Part shown: positions 55,148-62,793 of the stretch, piece by piece
How positions within the stretch are numbered: the first letter of the stretch is position 1
How the letters are laid out: each line of letters begins with the position of its first letter
Assembly (NCBI RefSeq): GCF_018383905.1
Contig: NZ_JAGYWA010000003.1
Span: 460,931 to 524,930 of the forward strand
Source of the DNA: Flavobacterium branchiicola
GTDB lineage: Bacteria; Bacteroidota; Bacteroidia; Flavobacteriales; Flavobacteriaceae
DNA length: 64,000 bases
Direction of reading: 5' to 3'
Program-made: the position numbers and the translations under genes
Notes under the pieces: model-generated
Told to the model about the DNA's origin: nothing
What the model saw: only the letters and a program-made list of their open reading frames with translations
Database searches by the model: none

Positions 55148-55790
55148 TTAACCGCAAAGGGCGCTAAGATATTTTATATACTGCGCCTTTAAAAAAAGTA
55201 CAAAAGTTCGCAAAGCTTTGTAAATAAAACTTTGCGAACCTAGCGTCTTTGCGGTTAAATTATGCAGCCTTCCATGTTGAATATGGGTAGTTTAACCGCA
55301 AAGCACGCTAAGATATTTTATGTACTGTACCTTTAAAAAAGTACAAAAGTTCGCAAAGCTTTGTAAATAAAACTTTGCGAACCTTGCGTCTTTGCGGTTA
55401 AATTATGCAGCCTTCCGTGTTGAATATGGGTAGTTTAACCGCAAAGCACGCTAAGATATTTTATATACTGTGCCTTTAAAAAAGTACAAAAGTTCGCAAA
55501 GCTTTGTAAATAAAACTTTGCGAACCTTGCGTCTTTGCGGTTAAATTATACAGCCTTCCATGTTGAATATGGGTAGTTTAACCGCAAAGGGCGCTAAGAC
55601 CTTTTATATACTGTGCCTTTAAAAAAGTGCAAAAGTTCGCAAAGCTGTACGAACAAAACTGAATTAAAATGCACGCAAAGTCGCGAAGTCGCAAAGAATA
55701 TAAAACTTTGCGGCTTTGCGGCTTCGCGACTTTGCGAGAAAAAAACCTTGCGAACCTTGCGTAAACCTTAGCGTACTTTGCGGTTAAACT
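55148..55790. repeat. Tandem array of four units of about 143 bp
   Basis: Units begin TTAACCGCAAAG at 55148, 55292, 55435 and 55578, at steps of 144, 143 and 143 bp. The last is extended by a different hairpin built on AAAGTCGCGAAGTCGCAAAG and its complement. Each unit contains TTCGCAAAGCTTTGTAAATA and CTTTGCGAACC and closes with CTTTGCGGTTAAA, so the outer and inner arms both pair. It fills the gap of about 840 bp between the epoxide hydrolase promoter and the SDR gene; reading frames here are repeat artefacts. Confidence 0.9.
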
Positions 55791-55843
55791 TTCAACGTTC
55801 CAATTATCAACTTTAAACTTGAAACTTGAAACCTGAAACAAAA

Positions 55844-56587
55844 TTAAGCCAACACCATTCCCCCATCCATAATAAAATCGGCACCGGTTATGAATTTTGC
55901 TGCGTCGCTGCTTAGGTACGAAACCATTTTGGCAACATCTTCAGCCTTGCCCATTTCTTTAAGCGGAACTTTCTCAACCACGACATCCATAATACCTTTT
56001 ACGGTTGATTCGTCTAAACCTACTTTCTTCATCACCTCGGTTTCTGTTGGTCCCGGACTAACCGAATTCACTCTGATTTTTCGTGGCGCCAATTCCAAAG
56101 CAGCCGATTTCATAACCGAATTCAAAGCTGTTTTACTCGAAGAATAAACCGAAGATCCAGGTCCCGGCATACTCGCAGTATTCGAAGAAAGAAACACCAC
56201 CGAAGCACCATCTTTTAAAACCGGAATAAATTTACTCAGCGTAAAAAATGCCCCTTTCAAATTGACATTCATAATACTATCGTACAATTCCTCCGAAGTT
56301 TGTTCAATCGTACTCAAACCTGCGATTCCGGCATTGATAAACAGAATATCAACCGTACCAAAATCCTGCTTTACTTTTGCAACCAATTCCTCAATAGCAC
56401 CAACATTTGACTGATCTGCCACAACCGACGTAACGCCCAATTCCAACGCCGCCTTTTCAATCGCTTCTTTTCGTCTACCGGTAATAATAACCTGAGCGCC
56501 CTGCTCTTTTAACTGTTTTGCAGTTGCATAACCAATACCACTGTTTCCGCCTGTTATTACTGCTACTTTATCTTTTAAATTGTCCAT
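55844..56587 (-). CDS. Short-chain dehydrogenase/reductase (SDR) family oxidoreductase
   Basis: The 247-residue classical SDR has VITGGNSGIGYATA (about 10-23), FINAGIAG, the catalytic serine in VVFLSSNTASM, YSSSK for YxxxK, and the terminal ADFIMDGGMVLA. It uses NAD(P) to oxidise or reduce an alcohol/ketone substrate that cannot be inferred from sequence. It stands alone, with a TAACTTTG -7 element about 20 bp upstream of its start and a GTAT-N8-ATAC inverted repeat farther upstream. Confidence 0.94.
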   Translation of the reverse strand: MDNLKDKVAVITGGNSGIGYATAKQLKEQGAQVIITGRRKEAIEKAALELGVTSVVADQSNVGAIEELVAKVKQDFGTVDILFINAGIAGLSTIEQTSEELYDSIMNVNLKGAFFTLSKFIPVLKDGASVVFLSSNTASMPGPGSSVYSSSKTALNSVMKSAALELAPRKIRVNSVSPGPTETEVMKKVGLDESTVKGIMDVVVEKVPLKEMGKAEDVAKMVSYLSSDAAKFITGADFIMDGGMVLA

Positions 56588-56724
56588 TTTTATATGTTTT
56601 AAATTAATGGGACAAAGTTAAATCTCAAAACATATTGCTTTTTTAGCGGTATCATCGAGTATACTGTTATAAAATTCTAAAGACAATTTTAAGCTTAAAT
56701 TTCCATTTCATATATTCGTATATA

Positions 56725-56815
56725 ATTTTAGGAGCTATTTCCTGCTGTCCTTCCAAATCTTTTGTGTTGAACACCACCACAAAAGGATTTTCCTTCCCAT
56801 CAGGGCTAGGGCACT
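56725..56815 (-). ncRNA. Candidate structured intergenic RNA/repeat element
   Basis: A central hairpin is formed by AATCTTTTGTG (56756-56766) and CACAAAAGGATT (56778-56789). It is flanked by GGAGCTATTTCCTGCTGTCC on one side and CATCAGGGCTAGGGC on the other. I recall similar sequences (ending in GGGCTAGGGC and starting GGAGCTATTTCC) as recurrent intergenic elements in Flavobacteriia, but this is from memory and unverified. The strand is uncertain. The rest of 56588-56931 shows no ORF. Confidence 0.45.
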
Positions 56816-56952
56816 CATTTTCATAAGAAGATTTTGTGAAAATTTAATTTAGAACCGAATATTTAAAAGTAATATTTTTCTTATTTTTTAAAACATTTTT
56901 TGATATCTTTACTGTCCTAAATTACAGAATTATGATATCAAAAAAACTTTTG

Positions 56953-57026
56953 CCCATGTGGTATGGTGGCGGTATTGGAAACAACCGTAACGCTTCTGTA
57001 AGCGTAGGACACCTTAACTACATGGG
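56953..57026 (+). ncRNA. Candidate structured RNA with four stems
   Basis: The outer stem pairs CCCATGTGGT (56953-56962) with ACTACATGGG (57017-57026), ten pairs with one G-U. Inside are GGTG (56965-56968) with CACC (57010-57013), a hairpin closed by CGG/CCG and TTG/CAA with a GAAA tetraloop (56970-56987), and ACGCTT (56990-56995) with AAGCGT (57000-57005) around a CTGT loop. A T-rich run follows. It lies between two copies of CCTAAATTACAGARTTATGA. No known RNA family was recognised. Confidence 0.5.
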
Positions 57027-57052
57027 TTTTATATTTCCTAAATTACAGAGTT

Positions 57053-57283
57053 ATGAGTACCAACACCCTTTCAAAAGAAGCCGAAATCAGGCTAATGAAT
57101 TTCTTCAACGACAGAATAGATCCGCAGTCTATGGCTAAAGCGCTAAGGCAGGTAAATTTCACCCTCGCATTAGAAGTGATGAACGACAAAGAAAACGTTC
57201 TGCAAGAAGCCAAACTAAAAGACAACTTCTATTGGCTCAATGAACTAGCCGAAACCCTAAATCCCTATCTGGATCTAGAATAA
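57053..57283 (+). CDS. Small hypothetical protein (76 residues)
   Basis: The ORF from the ATG at 57053 encodes a mostly helical, acidic protein: MSTNTLSKEAEIRLMNFFND, then ALRQVNFTLALEVMND and LKDNFYWLNELAETLNPYLD. It has no signal peptide or membrane segment. Its codon use is like that of ordinary genes, and a good terminator follows 20 bp after its stop, so it is probably real. The sequence around its start codon (CCTAAATTACAGAGTTATGA) is duplicated 121 bp upstream, flanking a structured RNA candidate. I do not recognise the family. Confidence 0.65.
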   Translation: MSTNTLSKEAEIRLMNFFNDRIDPQSMAKALRQVNFTLALEVMNDKENVLQEAKLKDNFYWLNELAETLNPYLDLE

Positions 57284-57303
57284 GGTTTCTTAAAAAAAAA
57301 ATT

Positions 57304-57348
57304 AAAACCCTTGATCTTTTGAAAGAAGATTGAGGGTTTTGTTTTTTT
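57304..57348 (+). terminator. Rho-independent terminator of the 76-residue ORF
   Basis: AAAACCCTTGATCTT pairs with AAGATTGAGGGTTTT (two mismatched positions) and is followed by GTTTTTTT. It lies 20 bp after the stop at 57283 and faces the 3' end of the convergent nuclease gene at 57425. Confidence 0.85.
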
Positions 57349-57424
57349 GTTTCGCTCAAGTCTACTATAGTTGTCTTCTTAAAACTTTACGCAATAATTA
57401 ATTCAAACAAATTTTATCTAAAAA

Positions 57425-57964
57425 CTATTGCTTTCCAATAAGTGGATTTATTCTATTTCTTAATTCGTTTTCTATAAGAGGAATTATTGTATTGTAATTT
57501 TTTAGACCAAGATTTATAACACTTATTTTAAAAATTTCATTTTTCATATTTTCTCTAGCCAAAAGTTTCATCGCAAATGTTGTTTTATTTATATCTTTAT
57601 AAATATGATCATACAACCTCGATTTCATATTTTTAGATTTTCCTATATATAATGGTATCCAATCTTTCAATTCATTATGCGCTTTAATTCTTTTTAGTTT
57701 AAAATTAGGTGTAAATTTTCTTAAATAATCTTCATGTTCCCATCTCATTTTAAAATTAGCTAACCATTCTTCAAAATTGGAATAATTATTACTATTTTTT
57801 ACTTCTAAAAGATAAATACCTGAATTTATCAGTATTTCCCATGGAATATTTTCTAACTTTTCATTTAATTCAAATTGGCAAACCTCTTGAAAATGCAATT
57901 CTTCTGTGAATTTTTGAATTAGATTAAGCTGCTTACTTATTTCTTGATCAATAATTTCTATCAT
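57425..57964 (-). CDS. GIY-YIG nuclease family protein (Eco29kI-like spacing)
   Basis: The 179-residue protein has the GIY half in NSGIYLLEV (residues 49-51) and the YIG half in PLYIGKS (106-108). The conserved arginine and histidine follow in MKSRLYDHI (Arg116, His120), then the catalytic glutamate in PLIENELRN (Glu165) and the terminal INPLIGKQ. About 55 residues separate GIY from YIG, much more than in UvrC or homing enzymes and closer to Eco29kI-type restriction nucleases. Its ATG overlaps the stop of the KAP NTPase gene by 4 bp. It is probably the DNA-cleaving effector of the island. Nuclease activity is inferred from conserved residues. Confidence 0.78.
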   Translation of the reverse strand: MIEIIDQEISKQLNLIQKFTEELHFQEVCQFELNEKLENIPWEILINSGIYLLEVKNSNNYSNFEEWLANFKMRWEHEDYLRKFTPNFKLKRIKAHNELKDWIPLYIGKSKNMKSRLYDHIYKDINKTTFAMKLLARENMKNEIFKISVINLGLKNYNTIIPLIENELRNRINPLIGKQ

Positions 57965-60765
57965 TTATTTTTATTTTTAAATTCTTCTATTTCATCCCCT
58001 GAAGGAGCATTAGAAAATTGTTTTGATTGATATGTATACATATATATTAAGAAATTTTCTAATTCAGAATCTAATGTGATAATTAATTCCGATTCTCTTA
58101 CTTTTTCAAGATAATCAATAAAATTATTTAATCCTTTTATAGCATAATCTTTTATATTTAAATCATAATTATGCCATGTTTCTCTATCTTCTGAATACAA
58201 TTCAGCTTGCTTAATTATTTTCTCTCTTTCATCCAAGTCTTCAAAAATGTTCGCAATACGAATTATATCAATTTTTTTAATAGTTTCTGAAGGTGAGTTT
58301 TCAAGAAAAATTTCTGTAAAATTATCATCGATAAATTGCTTAATAATTACCTTAAATTCTTCGAGTAAAACGCCAAATTGAAAAAAGACATAATACCTTT
58401 CATAAAAAGCGTTAAAAAAAATTGATAAATCAATAGGTCTGCTTTGATCATTATTAATATCACTATCAAGAACCTTAAATAGAATTTCCTTTATTTTTGA
58501 CTTTGTAAGGACTCTTAAAGCATTAATCTTTCTTGAACTTATATAGCTTCCAAAATTAATTTCATTTAGTGCCGAAACATTATTAGGTACTTTAGAATAA
58601 TAAAAACTAAGTTCACTAAGGAATCTTCCGAAAGCATCATTCGAATTAGTAAAAATAATATCTAATAATTCTTCAAATTCTATTTGAAATTTTGTTTCTC
58701 CTAAATAAATAATATTAAGAATTTCCAATGCTTTCGAATAGCCAAGCAATTCTTTTTTTAATAAATATATAACTTGTTTATATTGATTAACATCTTGTAT
58801 ATTATCATCATTCGTAATAAAATACTTTATATCACTTTTAATAAACTCCTCATTTTCTTTATTTAACACCTTATCATAGATCAACTTTTCAACATTTATT
58901 TCTTCTATAGCACGATATAAATCAGTAAATGAAAAAGATTCATTAAAAACATTATTTTTCAAATAAATAGGGAAATATCTTTTAACATAAATCCTTTTTG
59001 GATCATCTACTATATCATCATTTGGAAACATCTTTTTAAGAAAAGAATAAATTATAATTCTATCTCTTTTATCAGTTTCAAGAGGTATGTAGAGACTTTC
59101 GATATTTGTTGATTTAAATTTAAGTTTGCTTTCAGTTCCTAACCATGATCCAATTCTTTTTGAAGAAAAATTTTTATACATCCATTTATACTTAAAAAGC
59201 AGCAATCTCAATTCTAAATAATCTCCTAAATCTATGTCATCAATTTTTTCTAATGTTCTAATATTTATATACAACTCATTAAAAAACTTTTTCACATCTC
59301 TTCTGGATTCGAAGAAAAACGAAGGTACTATATTAAGTCGTTCCAATTCATCAATTTGCAGTTGAGTTGCGTTATCAGAAATGGAATCAAAATATTCATC
59401 ATCATTATAAAAAATTTCATTAATTGCTTTAATTAATAACTTTTTATCAGCACTATTGTAACCCAGCGAGTTCTCTATTAGTTCATTTAAATAAATAATA
59501 AAACTCTTTTGATTTTGATTATTTAAATTAACTTCTAAATTGAATATTTTATCTAAATAATAATTATCAATTTGAGATTGCTGAATAACATATTGCCGAT
59601 CAAAACCACAAATAAAAATTATGTTTTTAAAATCAGCAATATTCCTAAGTATTCTTAACGTTTCAAGAATTTCAGCTTTATTTAATCTATCTATATCATC
59701 TACAAATACAATTATTTTCCTATCGATTTTTTTAATAATATTATTTATCTCTTCATATGAATCTTTTATCGAATCTACATTAGAAAAAAGACCTTCAGTT
59801 ATCGATTTAAATACATTAAAATATTTATTATCTACTAAAGCAAACATTTCCTTTAAGTAGTTTTCAATAGAATTTTTTGAATCTCCAGAAAACTCGGAAA
59901 GCTCCGTTTTTAATTGATTGAAAAAATTATTAATTATCGACTTTTCATCTTGATGTTGCCAAGCATTAAACCAAAAAGAAATAGGTTTACATTCATTTGT
60001 ATATTGTTCAGATTGTAATTTATACTCAAGTCTTTGCAAAAAACTTGTTTTTCCTAAGCCCCACATTGAATTTATTCCAATTATAAATGAACTTTTGGGT
60101 CTTAAATTTAAAATAGCCTTAATAACAACCTCTATTAATTTTTCATTGTCATTAACCTCTGTCTTATCATGTGGAGTATCTTCTATTAAAAATGATGAAA
60201 AATTATCTTCTTTACCATCAATCTTAAACCAATTACTTAGAATATCATATAATTTCCCATTCTGAAAAAATAGATTTCGAAGAAATAATAAAAGAGATAA
60301 AAATGCAATTAACAGTATAATATCAGCATAATATAAATTATTCTTCACACTCAAGTACGAAAAATATAAAGAATCAGTATTATTAATTCTAAAAGAAAAA
60401 TAAATTAAAGCTAGATAAAAAACTATGAAATTATTTTTACGCGCAAGTCTATAATTTTTAATTAAAAACCATAAATAGCGGATAAGAATTATAACTATTG
60501 ATATTATAAAAGCAATTTGAAAATAGTTCTCTTTAGCATTTTGATGATTAATGACACTATTTTCAGCTAAAAAACTTGATATTTTGCCTTGAAAAAGTAT
60601 TGTTATTAGAACCAAAATTATCCAAGAAAAAATTATGAAAGAATTACTCTTAAAAAAAAATAACATCTTGCTGATTTGTTTTAATAAAATTGATAAAAAA
60701 AGCCTCAAACCTGATAAGATAATTGCACTAATTTTTCTGATTGTTAAATTGTAAATTGTCTTCAA
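57961..60765 (-). CDS. Membrane-bound KAP-type P-loop NTPase
   Basis: The 934-residue protein has four predicted membrane helices (about 41-60, 82-102, 112-127 and 145-166) and then a KAP NTPase core. The core shows Walker A GINSMWGLGKTSF (230-242), WFNAWQH (265-271, a KAP hallmark), Walker B IIVFVDDIDR (351-360) and the following strand IIFICGFDR (382-390). The C-terminal 530 residues are helical with no recognised domain. KAP NTPases are sporadic, mobile, and associated with membranes and conflict systems. Usually the helices are inserted between Walker A and Walker B; here they precede Walker A. Both ends overlap neighbours by 4 bp (ATGA). The gene is much more AT-rich than the flanks. Confidence 0.85.
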   Translation of the reverse strand: MKTIYNLTIRKISAIILSGLRLFLSILLKQISKMLFFFKSNSFIIFSWIILVLITILFQGKISSFLAENSVINHQNAKENYFQIAFIISIVIILIRYLWFLIKNYRLARKNNFIVFYLALIYFSFRINNTDSLYFSYLSVKNNLYYADIILLIAFLSLLLFLRNLFFQNGKLYDILSNWFKIDGKEDNFSSFLIEDTPHDKTEVNDNEKLIEVVIKAILNLRPKSSFIIGINSMWGLGKTSFLQRLEYKLQSEQYTNECKPISFWFNAWQHQDEKSIINNFFNQLKTELSEFSGDSKNSIENYLKEMFALVDNKYFNVFKSITEGLFSNVDSIKDSYEEINNIIKKIDRKIIVFVDDIDRLNKAEILETLRILRNIADFKNIIFICGFDRQYVIQQSQIDNYYLDKIFNLEVNLNNQNQKSFIIYLNELIENSLGYNSADKKLLIKAINEIFYNDDEYFDSISDNATQLQIDELERLNIVPSFFFESRRDVKKFFNELYINIRTLEKIDDIDLGDYLELRLLLFKYKWMYKNFSSKRIGSWLGTESKLKFKSTNIESLYIPLETDKRDRIIIYSFLKKMFPNDDIVDDPKRIYVKRYFPIYLKNNVFNESFSFTDLYRAIEEINVEKLIYDKVLNKENEEFIKSDIKYFITNDDNIQDVNQYKQVIYLLKKELLGYSKALEILNIIYLGETKFQIEFEELLDIIFTNSNDAFGRFLSELSFYYSKVPNNVSALNEINFGSYISSRKINALRVLTKSKIKEILFKVLDSDINNDQSRPIDLSIFFNAFYERYYVFFQFGVLLEEFKVIIKQFIDDNFTEIFLENSPSETIKKIDIIRIANIFEDLDEREKIIKQAELYSEDRETWHNYDLNIKDYAIKGLNNFIDYLEKVRESELIITLDSELENFLIYMYTYQSKQFSNAPSGDEIEEFKNKNK

Positions 60766-61022
60766 TTTTCTAATAGATATTTTTTTACTTCATTTTCAAT
60801 TAATCCAGAGCTTATAAAAAAAGGTTTCTTTATAAGATTAACTGAAATTATTTGGTTTCTGTAAATATAACTTCCTTTAAAAATTCCGATAGGAGTTTTT
60901 ACTTGAAAATCTCCTTGATTATTATTACAAGTAAGATATCCTTCTTCATTTTTTAAAAGAAGTTGAAGCTTTTCAATAAGTCTTTCAAACGATTTATTGT
61001 AGTTTACGGAGAATTTTGGCAT
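60762..61022 (-). CDS. Small hypothetical protein (86 residues) of the KAP operon
   Basis: The protein begins with a basic amphipathic helix (MPKFSVNYNKSFERLIEKLQ) and continues with strands (GDFQVKTPIGIFKGSYIYRN), then NLIKKPFFIS and a C-terminal helix ENEVKKYLLEN. The order helix, strands, PFF, helix resembles the small polyhydroxyalkanoic-acid-system (PHA_gran_rgn) fold, but the match is weak and by eye. It starts 4 bp after the coiled-coil gene and overlaps the KAP NTPase gene by 4 bp, so all three should be made together. It may be an adaptor or inhibitor. Function unknown. Confidence 0.6.
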   Translation of the reverse strand: MPKFSVNYNKSFERLIEKLQLLLKNEEGYLTCNNNQGDFQVKTPIGIFKGSYIYRNQIISVNLIKKPFFISSGLIENEVKKYLLEN

Positions 61023-61026
61023 AATA

Positions 61027-62457
61027 TTATTCTAAAGTTTCTTCAACTATTTCACCTAGAGTATCATCGATTTTATTAGCTTGTTCTTTTAAAATTTTTT
61101 TTGATTTACTATCCAATATTTTTGCGATTTTGGATAATCCAGGAATTTTTTCAAGTTTTTCTACAGCATCCGATAAATTTGCACTTTTTTCTAGGGCATC
61201 CATTAATGGATGATCAGATTTATTGTAATCAGAAATTAGTTTACCTGGATTTTCAGAGCTTACGCTCAAAATGTTATATAGTAATTTTACTCTTAGATCA
61301 TTTGATATATCTTCATTTTCAATTGAATTAATTTGATGCGATAAACCTTCAAAAGTTTTACTCAAAACTTCTTTATGAGTATATTCTTCAATTAATCTTT
61401 TCGATAGATTTAATTTTTTATTTGATGAATATGCTATCCATAAAACAGGAATATATAAAGGAATTATTGCAAGTACAAATCTTGGGCTATATTCAATTAC
61501 GTCAATTAAGGTTTTACCTTCAAAAATAAAAAAAACACTTAAAATAAAAGGAATAATAGAAACTATTACTAATCCCAAAGCAGCCTGTTTAAAATTACCT
61601 GCAAATTTCCTACTATCTTTTATTTCACTTTTTCTTTTTTCAGAATAAGCATATGACAAACCAGTAGTTAAAGCATTGGGAAGTAATTTATTAATTTTGT
61701 CCAGAACAGAATCATAATCTGTATTCCACTTATTTTCTTTCTCTAAATAGTCAGCTTCCTTTTCTTCTATAAAGGTTTTATAATTATCTAAAGTTTCTCT
61801 CCTTATATTCAAAACATCTTTTTCCAAACTTGACAAATCCTCTTCCAATGATTCATAAGTACTTTGGATTTGATCTTTTAATCCTTCAACTCTTGTTTCT
61901 ACTTCAACGCCTTCTTCATTAGTTTCTTTCTCTAGATAACCAAAAAGTTCCCTATGAAGATTATCAATATCTCTCTTTCTTGATTGAATAGATTTTTGTA
62001 AAGTTTCTATTTTACCAAATATTTCTTCTCCACTTTCAAAATGCCCTTCTAATGTTTCAAGTTTTTCAACTAGTATTTCATTATTCTCAAAATTTTCTTC
62101 TAATGTAGCTATAGTATCTTCGATCTTTTTTGAACGAATATCTAAATCAACTGTAAATCTGTCAATTTTCTTAAAACTAGTTTCTGATTTAGTTTCTAAT
62201 GATTTAATATTAGTTAAACAAAGTTTAGCTTCTTTTACCTTTTCAGCTGAAATTTCTGCATTCTGAATCGCTAAATCTTTAGCTTCATTACTTTTATTTC
62301 TAAATTCAGAAGCCTTTCTAGATGATTGTTTAGCATCTTTTTCAAAATCAGAAGTTTTCTGTTCTATTTCTTTTTCTAATTGTGTTAATCTACCCCAAAG
62401 TTTTACTCTTTCTTCATTTAGATAATTTAAATCATTGGCAATACTAGTTTTATCCAT
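61027..62457 (-). CDS. Coiled-coil protein with paired membrane helices (first gene of KAP operon)
   Basis: The 476-residue protein is almost entirely heptad-rich coiled coil from about residue 10 to 255 (acidic and Lys-rich, no proline). A conserved-looking element KLLPNALTTGLSYAYSEKR follows (257-275), then two membrane helices (about 291-312 and 326-344) and a helical C-terminal region (350-476) containing IEEYTHKEVLSKTFEGL. This layout, a long rod joined to two membrane helices, suits a sensor or scaffold at the membrane. It is the promoter-proximal gene of the four-gene island and has the same AT-rich composition. I recognise no named family. Confidence 0.7.
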   Translation of the reverse strand: MDKTSIANDLNYLNEERVKLWGRLTQLEKEIEQKTSDFEKDAKQSSRKASEFRNKSNEAKDLAIQNAEISAEKVKEAKLCLTNIKSLETKSETSFKKIDRFTVDLDIRSKKIEDTIATLEENFENNEILVEKLETLEGHFESGEEIFGKIETLQKSIQSRKRDIDNLHRELFGYLEKETNEEGVEVETRVEGLKDQIQSTYESLEEDLSSLEKDVLNIRRETLDNYKTFIEEKEADYLEKENKWNTDYDSVLDKINKLLPNALTTGLSYAYSEKRKSEIKDSRKFAGNFKQAALGLVIVSIIPFILSVFFIFEGKTLIDVIEYSPRFVLAIIPLYIPVLWIAYSSNKKLNLSKRLIEEYTHKEVLSKTFEGLSHQINSIENEDISNDLRVKLLYNILSVSSENPGKLISDYNKSDHPLMDALEKSANLSDAVEKLEKIPGLSKIAKILDSKSKKILKEQANKIDDTLGEIVEETLE

Positions 62458-62793
62458 TCAATGTGAATTTTATATTATTTCTTTGGGTCAGAATCCAATA
62501 CCAAAATAAAAAAAATAAATTATTATTTTTTTACGGAAAACCGTACAGAAGTCTTTTTTTTCAAAAGTAACGATTTGAAAATTTTAAAAATCACGTAGAT
62601 ATACCTGATTAACAAAATTTTCAAAATTTTCATTTTCTCTGCCAGCACAGACGTGTCGCTATTGAACGCAAAGTAACCTTTGAAGTAAAATTCTTCTTTA
62701 GCTAGAAACATACTCCACCAAAGAACTGAACTGTCTCTTTCTTCTTTAAGTCACAATTCAAAACACATTCGGCACAATGCAAACCTAAAACCC
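62458..62793. promoter_or_regulatory. AT-rich upstream region of the KAP operon
   Basis: The 336-bp gap holds the presumed promoter of the coiled-coil gene. ACGGAAAACCGT (62533-62544) is a short inverted repeat, and AAAATTTTCAAAATTTTCA near 62615 is a direct repeat related to TTTGAAAATTTTAAAAATC near 62575. A 62-residue reading frame at 62523-62711 was judged spurious. No attachment site or tRNA was seen. Confidence 0.4.

Noticed and set aside
55578..55841. 87-residue reading frame on the minus strand
   Set aside because: It lies within the fourth unit of the tandem repeat; the residues (LTAKYAKVYARFARFF) are translations of CGCAAAG-type repeats.
56588..56660. TTGTCC box upstream of the SDR at 55844
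   Set aside because: Only one box is present, overlapping the -7 element, with no partner at 21 bp or 41-bp spacing, so it is not counted in the mini-regulon.
56932..57138. 68-residue reading frame overlapping the RNA fold
   Set aside because: It overlaps the better 76-residue ORF in another frame and its sequence is dictated by the stem-loops; the duplicated ATG context makes it look translatable without clear coding character.
62523..62711. 62-residue reading frame upstream of the KAP operon
   Set aside because: It is very Lys/Ile/Leu-rich from AT-rich repeats, has no family resemblance, and occupies the expected promoter region.
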